The notes under the pieces: model-generated
What the model was told of the DNA's origin: nothing
Databases searched by the model: none
The model's input: only the letters and a program-made list of their open reading frames with translations
Assembly: GCA_964250925.1 (NCBI GenBank)
Contig: CAXUHU010000082.1
Location: 1-15,597 of the forward strand
Source of the DNA: BOG-908 sp964250925
Lineage (GTDB): Bacteria; Pseudomonadota; Alphaproteobacteria; Acetobacterales; Acetobacteraceae
Length of the DNA stretch: 15,597 nt
Direction of reading: 5' to 3'
Shown: positions 7,068-14,023 of the stretch, in pieces
Layout of the letters: every line of letters starts with the position of its first letter
Position numbering within the stretch: position 1 is the first letter of the stretch
Translations under genes and position numbers: made by a program

Positions 7068-7933
7068 GAGCGTTCCGCCCGCCTCAGGGCACGGGCCATG
7101 CGCACCATTTCGGGCCATGGCGGCGCGCCGCCGGCAGCATCGAAGAATGCTTCGCGTGACCATGAAAAAAAAGTTTCGACGTCGTGGCGGAATGGCGCGA
7201 AGTGCTGCTGCTGGGCCAGGAAATCGCCTATGTCGGCGGCCAGAACCCGCCGCCCCGCGGTCGCATCGAAGGCGCGGTGAAGCGCCAGCAGCGCTCCCGC
7301 CGCTTCGCCTCTGCGTCGGGCGGAGGCGATCTGCCGGTCCGCCTCGGCGAACGGCCCGCGCCCACCGCGCCCGCGCCAGCCGCGTTCGGCCAGCAGGGTT
7401 AGGCCGGCGAGCAGCGCCAGCGTGCCTCCGGCCACCGCCAGCCACCGGGCGGCCGCATCGCGCGCCGCGAGGGCCGGGTGGTCGGGCCGCAGCAGCGCAG
7501 GATCGGCCGCCGCCTGCAGATCGTGGCGAAACGGTGAGGCGGTGAAGGTGAACCCGGGAACCCGCGCCGCAAGCCGCACCCCGCTGCGGGTGAACGCGGC
7601 CGTATAGCCCGGCACTTCGGCTTCGATCACCTGCGGCGGGGCTACGAAGCTCTGATACGTCACCAGGATCGTGACCAGCGACCCGTCCCGGTCCTGCGAC
7701 ACCGCGACCCGCCGCACGTCGATTGAAGCGCCGGCCGGGCCGGGGACCGGCAGCGAGTCCCTATCCAGCAGGGTGTCCGGACCCAATCTGATCGTGGCCG
7801 TGGCCGTGAGCGGGTCGCCCACAAAGATGCCGAAGTCGCGGGCCGGCTTTTGCAGCGTCACCGACAGGATCTGTGCGCCTGACGGGCTGCTGCACGCCGT
7901 CCAGATCGCCGCGGCAAGGCCTGCGCGGCCCAT
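7064..7933 (-). CDS. mxaA: MxaA, methanol dehydrogenase calcium-insertion protein
   Basis: A 289-residue protein. An N-terminal hydrophobic/signal region (1-20) leads into a periplasmic domain that contains RDFGIFVGDPLTATATI (32-48), as in MxaA proteins. A single transmembrane helix lies at about 164-183, and a cytoplasmic domain follows with ALLALHRAFDATAGR (214-228), ADIGDFLAQ and ETFFSWSREAFF, the family's conserved C-terminal pattern. MxaA is needed to make active, calcium-containing methanol dehydrogenase (family knowledge). ATG 7933 shares one base with the mxaS stop (TGATG). Cys14 is preceded by I-W-T-A, which is close to but not a standard lipobox because of the Trp, so I favour an ordinary signal sequence. 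The adjacent VWA genes and ATPase support the assignment. Confidence 0.85.
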   Translation of the reverse strand: MGRAGLAAAIWTACSSPSGAQILSVTLQKPARDFGIFVGDPLTATATIRLGPDTLLDRDSLPVPGPAGASIDVRRVAVSQDRDGSLVTILVTYQSFVAPPQVIEAEVPGYTAAFTRSGVRLAARVPGFTFTASPFRHDLQAAADPALLRPDHPALAARDAAARWLAVAGGTLALLAGLTLLAERGWRGRGGRGPFAEADRQIASARRRGEAAGALLALHRAFDATAGRRVLAADIGDFLAQQQHFAPFRHDVETFFSWSREAFFDAAGGAPPWPEMVRMARALRRAERS

Positions 7934-8790
7934 CAGCCGCTCACCAGGTGCAAAGAGAGCGCCGCGATGTCGATCGGCGCGCGCGTGTGGAAGGCCGTCC
8001 GGCCGTGGCGGGCGAACACGGCGTCGAGCGCGCGGCGCCTGCTGTCCTCTGCCGCCAGCCAGGCCCGGTGCAAAGCCGGCCGGGCTATCAACAGCCGCAT
8101 GCGTCCTGTCTCGGCGTCGCGCAGACGGACCAGTCCCGCTTGCGGCAGGCTGGAAACCCCGTCCGCCGTCAGGACGATCGGCGTAAGATCGTGACGCGAC
8201 ACCTGTTCCAGCGCGCGCTCGACCTGGTCCAGCGGCATCAGGAAATCCGAGACGAGCAGCACCAGACAGCGCGCCGCCGGCAGGTGCTGGGCCAGGCTCG
8301 CGATGCCTTCGGCGCCGCTGGCCGTGGGCTGCTGCAGCAGCGCGGTTGCCGCTGCTAGGGCCGCCGAGCGCGCCCGCGTCGGCGCTAGCGAACGCTCGGC
8401 ACGTATCGTCTTATCAAAAGCGAGCACGCCAAAGCGGTCGCCGGCCCGCATCGCCGAGCGCGCGGCCGCATCGGCGATTGCGGCAATGCTCTGCAAGCAC
8501 GAACGATCGGCGTGCGGGCGCATGGAGCGCGATACGTCGGCGGCGAGCACGACGGAAATGCTGCTTCGCTGCTCGGTCTGCCGCACCATCACTTCGCCGA
8601 ACGGGTCGGCGATGCTGCGCCGCACGTCGATCCGCCGCAGGTCGGGTGAGCGCCAGAACGGCAAGCAACCCAGGGCGTAGCCGCCCGCGCCGGCCTCCCG
8701 CGCCGGATGCTTGCCCGGCTGCAGCTGGCCCGCACGCCCGCCGAGACGATAGTCCAGATACGGCGCATCCGCCGGCTGTGCGGCGCTCAC
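7933..8790 (-). CDS. mxaS: MxaS, DUF58/VWA-like protein
   Basis: A 285-residue soluble protein. It has the DUF58 signature region near the N-terminus (YLDYRLGGRAG, then SPDLRRIDVRRSIADPFGE at 48-66, equivalent to the family's 'RxIDWRxSA') and a VWA-like half that opens LAADVSRSM (82-90, D-x-S-x-S metal-site motif) and continues VLLVSDFLMP. DUF58 proteins usually pair with a MoxR ATPase, here the immediately upstream mxaR. The exact role of MxaS in methanol oxidation is not established. The start is GTG 8790, which overlaps the mxaR stop as GTGA; a longer frame up to 9066 lies wholly inside mxaR and reads arginine-rich nonsense. In the usual DUF58 motif the second position is Trp, and here it is Val, a mild deviation. 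Confidence 0.82.
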   Translation of the reverse strand: MSAAQPADAPYLDYRLGGRAGQLQPGKHPAREAGAGGYALGCLPFWRSPDLRRIDVRRSIADPFGEVMVRQTEQRSSISVVLAADVSRSMRPHADRSCLQSIAAIADAAARSAMRAGDRFGVLAFDKTIRAERSLAPTRARSAALAAATALLQQPTASGAEGIASLAQHLPAARCLVLLVSDFLMPLDQVERALEQVSRHDLTPIVLTADGVSSLPQAGLVRLRDAETGRMRLLIARPALHRAWLAAEDSRRRALDAVFARHGRTAFHTRAPIDIAALSLHLVSG

Positions 8791-9806
8791 GGTACGGCGA
8801 CCCGCTCGAACACCTGGCGGCACAGAGCGCGCACCAGGTCGGCAGAGCGGCTTTCGTAGATGCTGCTGATGAATATCCGATGCGCCATGGTTTCCGGAAA
8901 GATCGCCCGCACGTCCTCGGGCAGCACCATAGCCCGCCCCTCGAGCCAGGCACGCACGCGTGCGGCGCGCACCAGCGCGCTCAGCCCGCGCGGGCTGACG
9001 CCGCCCTGCACCAGCCGGTTCATATCGACGCCCTCGATGACAATTCCAGCCGCCTCCGGCCGGCACAGCGCCTGCCAGATCGCCACCACATAGCGCTCCA
9101 GATGCGGGCTGGTGTGCACGGCCTGCTGTATGGCAGCCCCCACACCGGCGAGTGCCCGGTAGTCCAAGACGCCGGGTGCGACGCCCTGAACCAGCGCGTC
9201 CACGTCGTGGTAGCGGGTGTCGAAGATCAACTGGCGGAAGGCGTCCGGGTCGTCCGGCGCAGTGACGGCGATTTCCATGAAGAACCGGTCGCGTGCCGCC
9301 GCCGGCAACTCGAAGGTTTCCTCGCGCTCCAGCCGGTTGCGGTCGGCGAACACCAGCAGATGCGGCAGCCTCTCCTCTCGGTTGAAAGCCGCGACGCTGC
9401 GTTCGGCCATCAGGCGCAGCAGCAGCGCATGCACTTGCGGGCGGGCGCGGTTGATCTCGTTGAAGAAGAACACCGCCAGGTCCGAGCCGTGTTGCAGCAC
9501 CGGCCCCGGGTCGAGCCGCGGCCGCCCATCCTCACCCAGCGAAGCGTGATAGACGAGGTCGCCGGGCATCAGGTCGATCGTGCCCTCCACCCGTGCATAA
9601 GGGCCGCCCAGCGCGCGCGCCACGCTGCGCAGCAGCGTCGTCTTGCCGACGCCCACGTCGCCCTCCAGCAACACGTGGCCGCGCGCCAGGATCGCGATGG
9701 TGAGCAGGCGTATTACGCGGGCCTGCCCAATGACCGCGCGGCCGATCTCCGCCTCGAACGCCGCCACGCGGTCGCGCCATTCCGCCAGCGCGGTGGTATC
9801 GGCCAT
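8787..9806 (-). CDS. mxaR: MxaR, MoxR-family AAA+ ATPase
   Basis: A 339-residue cytoplasmic AAA+ ATPase of the MoxR family, the presumed chaperone of the MxaS/MxaC VWA partners. It has Walker A GDVGVGKTT (49-57), the glycine-rich GTIDLMPGDL segment (75-84), Walker B AVFFFNEINRARPQ (111-124), sensor-1 VFADRNRLEREETF (152-165), the AARDRFF arginine-finger region (170-176), and SPRGLSALVRAARVRAWLEG (lid domain, sensor 2). Walker B has Asn where most MoxR proteins have Asp (FNEIN against ADEIN), and sensor 1 reads ADRN rather than ATQN; I believe both are features of the methylotroph branch but could not check. The start is ATG 9806 with TTGGGAGAG immediately upstream; a TTG at 9818 overlaps that ribosome site and is rejected. 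First gene of the six-gene run. Confidence 0.88.
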   Translation of the reverse strand: MADTTALAEWRDRVAAFEAEIGRAVIGQARVIRLLTIAILARGHVLLEGDVGVGKTTLLRSVARALGGPYARVEGTIDLMPGDLVYHASLGEDGRPRLDPGPVLQHGSDLAVFFFNEINRARPQVHALLLRLMAERSVAAFNREERLPHLLVFADRNRLEREETFELPAAARDRFFMEIAVTAPDDPDAFRQLIFDTRYHDVDALVQGVAPGVLDYRALAGVGAAIQQAVHTSPHLERYVVAIWQALCRPEAAGIVIEGVDMNRLVQGGVSPRGLSALVRAARVRAWLEGRAMVLPEDVRAIFPETMAHRIFISSIYESRSADLVRALCRQVFERVAVP

Positions 9807-9906
9807 CAACTCTCCCAACTGCAGGAGGGCAGTGTCCGGGGCCGCCTGCGTTCACGCAAGTGCTCGGCCGCAATCGACACTGGGCAAGGGGAGCAGGCCG
9901 GCTGTG
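9807..9906. promoter_or_regulatory. divergent spacer upstream of mxaR
   Basis: This 100-base gap separates mxaR (minus) from the small membrane gene at 9907 (plus), so it should hold the promoter for the whole mxaRSACKL run. I see no convincing -35/-10 pair. A short inverted repeat TGCGT-TC-ACGCA at 9847-9858 could be an operator, but 5-base arms are weak evidence. The GGGAG used by mxaR lies next to its start. Confidence 0.3.
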
Positions 9907-10146
9907 ATGCCCGTGATCGCGTCGATCGTCATCGCCTGGAGCGTGCTGCTGGGCGGCGCCTATGCCTCGCGTGCCGCGCTGGGGCTGGGCCGGCTGTCCT
10001 CGGCGGCGGTCGTGGCCGGGCTCTACGGCCTGCTTTGCATCCCGACCCTAGCCTGGTTCGGGCTGACGCAGACGGGCCTGTTGGCCGTCACCGGCCTCGG
10101 CCTGCCCTGTGCCGCCGGGATTGCGCTGGCCAGCCTTCGTCGCTGA
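9907..10146 (+). CDS. small hydrophobic protein, three predicted membrane segments
   Basis: A 79-residue protein that I do not recognise. Hydrophobic stretches lie at about 2-20, 28-50 and 57-76, with short Arg-containing loops, so it is probably an inner-membrane protein. GGGGAG lies at 9888-9893; it is 13 bases from ATG 9907 and 10 from an in-frame GTG at 9904, so either start is possible. A longer frame from 9643 is antisense to mxaR and not credible. It ends 12 bases before the convergent AI-2E gene. Length, hydrophobicity and codon use like its surroundings support a real gene, but there is no functional clue; being divergent from mxaR does not by itself link it to methanol oxidation. 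Confidence 0.55.
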   Translation: MPVIASIVIAWSVLLGGAYASRAALGLGRLSSAAVVAGLYGLLCIPTLAWFGLTQTGLLAVTGLGLPCAAGIALASLRR

Positions 10147-10158
10147 CGCGGCGTCCGG

Positions 10159-12117
10159 CTACGCCGCCGCGCCGAGCGGAGCCGCCTGCACCTCCGCCGC
10201 CTTGTGGGCGGCCTGTATGCAGGCGTTCACCGCCTCGGCCAGCGAGCTGGTGTAGTAATCCGAGCCGATGGCTGAGCGCGTATTCGCGTCGCTCAGCGCC
10301 GCATCGCCGCTCGGCCACAGGCCTACCAGGATCGGCGTGCCCTTGGGCAGACGCTGCCGCAGCCGGCGCATCAGGTAGCGCAGATGCGCGGGGCTGCCGC
10401 TGATGTCGAGGTAGGAGATGCAGACCATCGTGGCGCCGCCTATGGCAAAGCTTTCGATCCGCTCGCGCGAGACCTCGCCGTAGCCAACCAGCCGCGCACC
10501 CAGCCCGTGCTTGCCCAAAAGCTGCACCAGCATCGCCGACGCCGCTTCGTCGAGCGGGCCGCGCCCGGCGATGCACAGCACGGCGCCCGGTTGGCGCCAG
10601 GCCGGCGGTGCGGCTTCCTCGCCAGGCGCCGCGGTCGACGGGTCGGGGTTGCGCGGGATCTCACGTTCGTCGTCCGGCGGCTGAACGGCGCCGTCGTCGG
10701 AGGCTGCATGCGGCGGCTGGGCGTCGGCGTGATCGGCCAGCCCATCGACCAGGACCTTCACCGTCGCCTTCACCCGATCGAGCTGGTCGCGATCCAGCAC
10801 GCCGCGCTGGGAGTCGGTGGCCGCCAGCTGCAAGCCTTTCAACGCCACCTCATCGTAGTACGTGGAGAGCGAACGTTCCTTGAGCAGCAGTTCGGCGTGA
10901 TCCTGCGCCTCGTCGGCATCGCCGGCCAGGATGCGCTGATAGAAGCTCTCGACAGGGGTCAGCGCCGGCCTGTCGCCCAGCATGACATCGAGGAACTCCA
11001 ACCGTTTGATGTGGCGCCCCATCACCACCAGGCACAGCGTCAGCGGCGTCGAGAGGATCAGCCCGATGGGCCCCCAGATCCACGACCAGAAGATGGCCGC
11101 GACGACGACGGAAAACGGCGAAAGGCCGGTGCTGTGGCCATAGACCATGGGCTCGATGACCTGGCCAGTAACGCCTTCGACCAGCACATAGAGCCCTGCC
11201 GTCCAGAGTACCATCGACCAGCCCGGCTCGACGGCCGCGGCCAGCGCCATTGGCAGCACGGCCGAGATGAACGAACCAACATAGGGCACGAAGCGCAGCA
11301 GGGCGGACAGGATGCCCCACAGCACCGGGTTTGGTACGCCGATCAGCAGCAGCCCAAGCCCGATGACTACGCCGAACGACGTGTTTATGGAGAGCTGGGT
11401 GACGAAATACTTGCTCAGCCGGCGTCCGCCATCGTCCATGGCCAGCGTGGTGCGATGCAGGTCGTCCGACCCCACCAGCCGTATCAGCCTGTCGCGCAGG
11501 TCCTCGCGCTGCAGCAGCGCGAAAACGGCGACCACGAAGACGATGCCGAAGGTGGCCAGCGGCGAGAGGATGGGGGTCAGGTAGCGTTCGGCAAGGGTGA
11601 ACGGCGAGTCGTTGCCTTGCGGCGCCGCAGCCGGCGCGGGTGCCTGGGCAGTCTGGCCGGCTGCAGACGGCGCAACCTGCGCCGCGGCCGGGCCGGAGGA
11701 CGCGTGCTTGGCATGCGGCCCGATCCTGTCGGCGATTTGCGAGAGCCGGCCCACCGTGTAGGTCCGCACGGTATCGACCTTCTTTTCGACGGTGGCCGCG
11801 TAGCGGGGCAGGTCGGTGGTCAATTGCGCGATCTGCGTGCCGATCACGCCGCCGATCGCCAGCACCAAGCCCAGCGCCAACACCACGCCGAGCAGGACGG
11901 ACGGCACGCGACCCAGGTTGATACGGCGCAGCAGGGCGACCAGCGGCGCCAGGATGAACGCCAGCAGCAGCGCCAGGGTGACGGGAACCAGCACCTCCCG
12001 GCCGAAATACAGGATCGCCACGACCATCACGAACAGGGTCACTGCGCGTGTTGCGTCGGGTGCCGTGGCCTGCGTTGCGGGCGTCGGTGCGGCCGGAGCC
12101 TCCAGCTTGTCGGGCAT
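10159..12117 (-). CDS. AI-2E-family membrane protein with C-terminal cobalamin-binding-like domain
   Basis: A 652-residue protein. Residues about 25-375 form an AI-2E transporter/PerM-type domain: membrane segments near 25-38, 42-62, 73-95, 186-203, a re-entrant region 245-296 containing LSALLRFVPYVGSFIS, then 300-318 and 335-367. An Ala/Pro-rich insert lies at 137-170. A helical part follows (about 387-460, SFYQRILAGDADEAQDHAEL, like the cap of B12-binding modules), then an acidic Pro-rich linker (465-508) and a Rossmann-like domain (about 511-640). The cobalamin motif D-x-H-x-x-G is absent: the loop reads GRGPLDEAAS. The start is ATG 12117, with GAGG eight bases upstream; a frame from 12201 is rejected. 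AI-2E proteins include transporters of various small molecules or Na+/H+ antiporters, so 'autoinducer export' should not be assumed. Confidence 0.85.
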   Translation of the reverse strand: MPDKLEAPAAPTPATQATAPDATRAVTLFVMVVAILYFGREVLVPVTLALLLAFILAPLVALLRRINLGRVPSVLLGVVLALGLVLAIGGVIGTQIAQLTTDLPRYAATVEKKVDTVRTYTVGRLSQIADRIGPHAKHASSGPAAAQVAPSAAGQTAQAPAPAAAPQGNDSPFTLAERYLTPILSPLATFGIVFVVAVFALLQREDLRDRLIRLVGSDDLHRTTLAMDDGGRRLSKYFVTQLSINTSFGVVIGLGLLLIGVPNPVLWGILSALLRFVPYVGSFISAVLPMALAAAVEPGWSMVLWTAGLYVLVEGVTGQVIEPMVYGHSTGLSPFSVVVAAIFWSWIWGPIGLILSTPLTLCLVVMGRHIKRLEFLDVMLGDRPALTPVESFYQRILAGDADEAQDHAELLLKERSLSTYYDEVALKGLQLAATDSQRGVLDRDQLDRVKATVKVLVDGLADHADAQPPHAASDDGAVQPPDDEREIPRNPDPSTAAPGEEAAPPAWRQPGAVLCIAGRGPLDEAASAMLVQLLGKHGLGARLVGYGEVSRERIESFAIGGATMVCISYLDISGSPAHLRYLMRRLRQRLPKGTPILVGLWPSGDAALSDANTRSAIGSDYYTSSLAEAVNACIQAAHKAAEVQAAPLGAAA

Positions 12118-13219
12118 CGCCCAGTCCTCACATGCGTGTTGCGGCCAAGCTTGCCATGCGAGCCCCCCGGCGCGCCATGCCCGAAGCTTTCGATGCTGCA
12201 AAATGCACGCGGCCGGTGCAGGCCATCACCCCAGATGAGTTGGCGCCCCGTTGAACGATACCTTTCGACAGGTTACGGCGATCGAATTGGCAGCGGCGCA
12301 CCTATGGGCGTGAAATACGTTGGAGAGGCAACGGCCGCTTTCGATGCCCGTCTAATGCTCGGCGGTAGCATCCAGGCCACCACATTCCTGCTAAACCCGT
12401 TCATGCGCGGCCTGGGCGGGCTCGTATCCGTCACTGGCGGGCCTGGCATGTCTGCCGCCTCTACAAAGCTTGTCGGCCTGGGCACCAGCCTGCCGGCTTG
12501 GCTTGCTGGGCACGGCAGTGGGCACATGGGCGTTCGCGTTCAACGAAACGAAGGCTGCTTGGGACGGGATGATATCAGACCAGGATACCCGGCCTCCTCG
12601 ACAGCATATCGCCTAACCCAAACCTCGCACCCCGTCTGATGCAGCATCGATACGATGCCCAGCACAAAGCGTGGATGGACCATGGATGGCTGAGAACCGC
12701 GCCGACCGGGCCAACCACGGTCGCGGGCGATCGATTGGCGAGAAATGACGCTAAGGCCCATGCGAGGGCGCTGAAAGAGGCGTTACAGGAGCCGCCGATC
12801 GTCTTGCAAGCTACGGTAAGTTGGGGTGGCAGAAAGCTGCGGACGAGCACCACGCGCGCCGGCGTCCAGTCGGCCACCACAGGGCACGACGGCCGCATGG
12901 GCCTCTACCCCGCTGGCGTACGGCAGAAGGTGCACCGTGAGTGAGGGCGCCTGTGCAGATGCCGCAATTCGACAATATGAGGCCGGCATCCTTGGGCTTA
13001 GACGAATGTTGCGCGGCCGTATTCTGTCGCAGGTGTTCGGCCCGGCGAGTGACATGCCGGCGGTGTTGCTGGTGCTTCCGAGCGTGGAGCAGACGCCGGC
13101 CCTCTAATCGAGCCACGTGGGGCAACCGGCGCTCTCTCAATTGACAAGGTTGCTGCATCCGGCGACGCTCAATATGGCTGGTGGTAAGCCCGACACCGGC
13201 TAAAGATACGGAGGAAGCA
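12118..13219. other. 1.1-kb stretch with no gene I can support
   Basis: This stretch lies between the starts of the AI-2E gene and the exported-protein gene at 13220, so it should contain two outward promoters. Open frames exist on both strands (for example plus 12304-12639 and 12639-12944, minus 12575-12898), but none has a good ribosome site, a recognisable motif, or codon use that stands out from the other frames. TTGACA occurs at 13141-13146, but no matching -10 follows at 16-19 bases. No tRNA or transposase motif was seen. It may be an eroded gene or insertion remnant. Confidence 0.4.
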
Positions 13220-13654
13220 ATGTCTCACCTGAATAGACCACTCGCCCTTTCCTTGCTAGGCTCTGTTTCGTTTCTGGCTCATAGCGCGTTGGCCGCTACT
13301 GGCACCATCACGATACACGGGAATGGGTTAGTAGAACAAAGGACAAGCAACATCTCGGGGCCGATTCAATTTAGCGGTGTCGGTACATTTACTGCAACCT
13401 TTCCAAGTCTGACTAACGCAGGAGGGTCGCTTACGGTCGATGTAACACATACAGGCGGCTATGAGCCACTTTGCACAGCAAGCTTTACTGCTGCTGTGGT
13501 GAATGGTGTGTGTCATGTGTCCACAAACAACGCGGCGGGTGGGCAAGGTGCCGTTTGCTCGTCAGGCGCGGTAAGCTACAACTCGGCTACGTGCGATTTT
13601 ACAGCCAGCTTCACCGATAGCTTCAATGGTGGTGGCGGAAACCCGCCTCACTAA
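13220..13654 (+). CDS. small exported protein with four cysteines, unknown family
   Basis: A 144-residue protein with a Sec signal peptide (hydrophobic core about 7-20, cleavage at ALA after residue 25). The mature part is Thr/Ser/Gly-rich and looks beta-stranded (GTITIHG, PIQFSGVGTFTATF, GSLTVDVTHTGG). It contains four cysteines at 85, 98, 113 and 125, enough for two disulfides, and ends GGGGNPPH. I do not recognise the family. GGAGG at 13210-13214 sits five bases from ATG 13220, a strong ribosome site that decides this start over a GTG-type longer frame from 13181. A line of this gene (13381-13440) has 31 G/C of 60 against 50 of 60 in a line of mxaA, suggesting a different origin. A GC-rich hairpin follows the stop by seven bases. 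Confidence 0.7.
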   Translation: MSHLNRPLALSLLGSVSFLAHSALAATGTITIHGNGLVEQRTSNISGPIQFSGVGTFTATFPSLTNAGGSLTVDVTHTGGYEPLCTASFTAAVVNGVCHVSTNNAAGGQGAVCSSGAVSYNSATCDFTASFTDSFNGGGGNPPH

Positions 13655-13661
13655 CATTGGA

Positions 13662-13682
13662 GGGCCGGGTAATGCCCGGCCC
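13662..13682. repeat. GC-rich stem-loop after the exported-protein gene
   Basis: Arms GGGCCGGG (13662-13669) and CCCGGCCC (13675-13682) pair perfectly over 8 bases around a TAATG loop. GGAG precedes it, reminiscent of the tetranucleotide at the foot of REP elements. There is no T-run, so it is not a standard intrinsic terminator. Related stems occur at 15109 and 15529. Confidence 0.75.
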
Positions 13683-13686
13683 TGTC

Positions 13687-13704
13687 TGTCCCGGCGCCGG
13701 GACA
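13687..13704. repeat. 18-bp perfect palindrome
   Basis: The site is TGTCCCGGC followed directly by its reverse complement GCCGGGACA with no spacer. It lies five bases after the previous stem-loop. It could be a dimeric protein binding site or part of a compound hairpin; no neighbour tells which. Confidence 0.7.
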
Positions 13705-13726
13705 ATTCAAACCTCCCGGAGACTTG

Positions 13727-13755
13727 AAAGGGTGTGAGTTTAACACGCACCCTTT
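13727..13755. repeat. GGGTG/TTAA stem-loop, copy 1
   Basis: Arms AAAGGGTG (13727-13734) and CACCCTTT (13748-13755), extended inward by TG/CA pairing with one bulged base pair region, around the loop AGTTTAA. It is one of three such stem-loops (others at 13783 and 15142). A T4 run within the 3' arm and onward could give weak termination, but the next bases are C. Confidence 0.7.
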
Positions 13756-13756
13756 T

Positions 13757-13770
13757 CCCCAATTTTGGGG
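13757..13770. repeat. short CCCCAA/TTGGGG hairpin
   Basis: CCCCAA (13757-13762), two T, and TTGGGG (13765-13770) form a 6-bp hairpin placed exactly between stem-loop copies 1 and 2. It probably belongs to the same compound structure. Confidence 0.5.
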
Positions 13771-13782
13771 GGAACCTTAAAA

Positions 13783-13805
13783 GGGTGTCGCTTAATCCGA
13801 CACCC
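13783..13805. repeat. GGGTG/TTAA stem-loop, copy 2
   Basis: Arms GGGTGTCG (13783-13790) and CGACACCC (13798-13805) pair perfectly around CTTAATC. Flanked on the left by AAAA as in copy 1. Same arm start (GGGTG) and TTAA-containing 7-base loop as the copies at 13727 and 15142. Confidence 0.75.
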
Positions 13806-13904
13806 GCGCGTCACCATGGGCAACACCTGTCCACTCCAACCCGACGGTATCACCGTGTTTGACGCTCCACGGTTACGGAATGCGTGATGGTGGCCGGTTG
13901 ACCG

Positions 13905-13919
13905 TCAAGGAATCCTTGA
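13905..13919. promoter_or_regulatory. inverted repeat upstream of the small ORF at 14024
   Basis: TCAAGGA (13905-13911), one A, and TCCTTGA (13913-13919) form a perfect 7-bp inverted repeat, 105 bases before the GTG start at 14024. It is AT-richer than the surrounding hairpins and looks more like an operator than a terminator. No convincing promoter pair could be fitted around it. Confidence 0.4.
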
Positions 13920-14023
13920 TGGATGGCCTGTGATAAACATAGGGGGTTTAATAAGAGCTGAGACCTTTTGGGCTGGGCGATTTGCCCATCCTTGCGGCTG
14001 GGAGCACAAGGGAGGGCTATCAA

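Noticed and set aside
5802..7280. 492-residue plus-strand open frame opposite mxaK, mxaC and mxaA
   Set aside because: No ribosome site or motif, Arg/Pro-rich composition; the minus strand has three recognisable genes with tight overlaps.
7880..7933. MxaA as a lipoprotein
   Set aside because: The residues before Cys14 (I-W-T-A) put Trp at the position where a lipobox needs Leu or similar, so evidence is insufficient.
8346..10403. 685-residue plus-strand open frame opposite mxaS and mxaR
   Set aside because: It runs antisense through the Walker and VWA motifs and has shadow composition.
10384..12639. 751-residue plus-strand open frame opposite the AI-2E gene
   Set aside because: His/Gln/Arg-rich shadow; the minus strand has membrane segments and the family motif.
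13141..13180. TTGACA as a -35 box for the exported-protein gene at 13220
   Set aside because: No acceptable -10 lies 16-19 bases downstream; CAATAT is 23 bases away.
13662..13805. A CRISPR array made of the repeated stems
   Set aside because: The units differ in length and stem sequence and are not spaced by uniform spacers.
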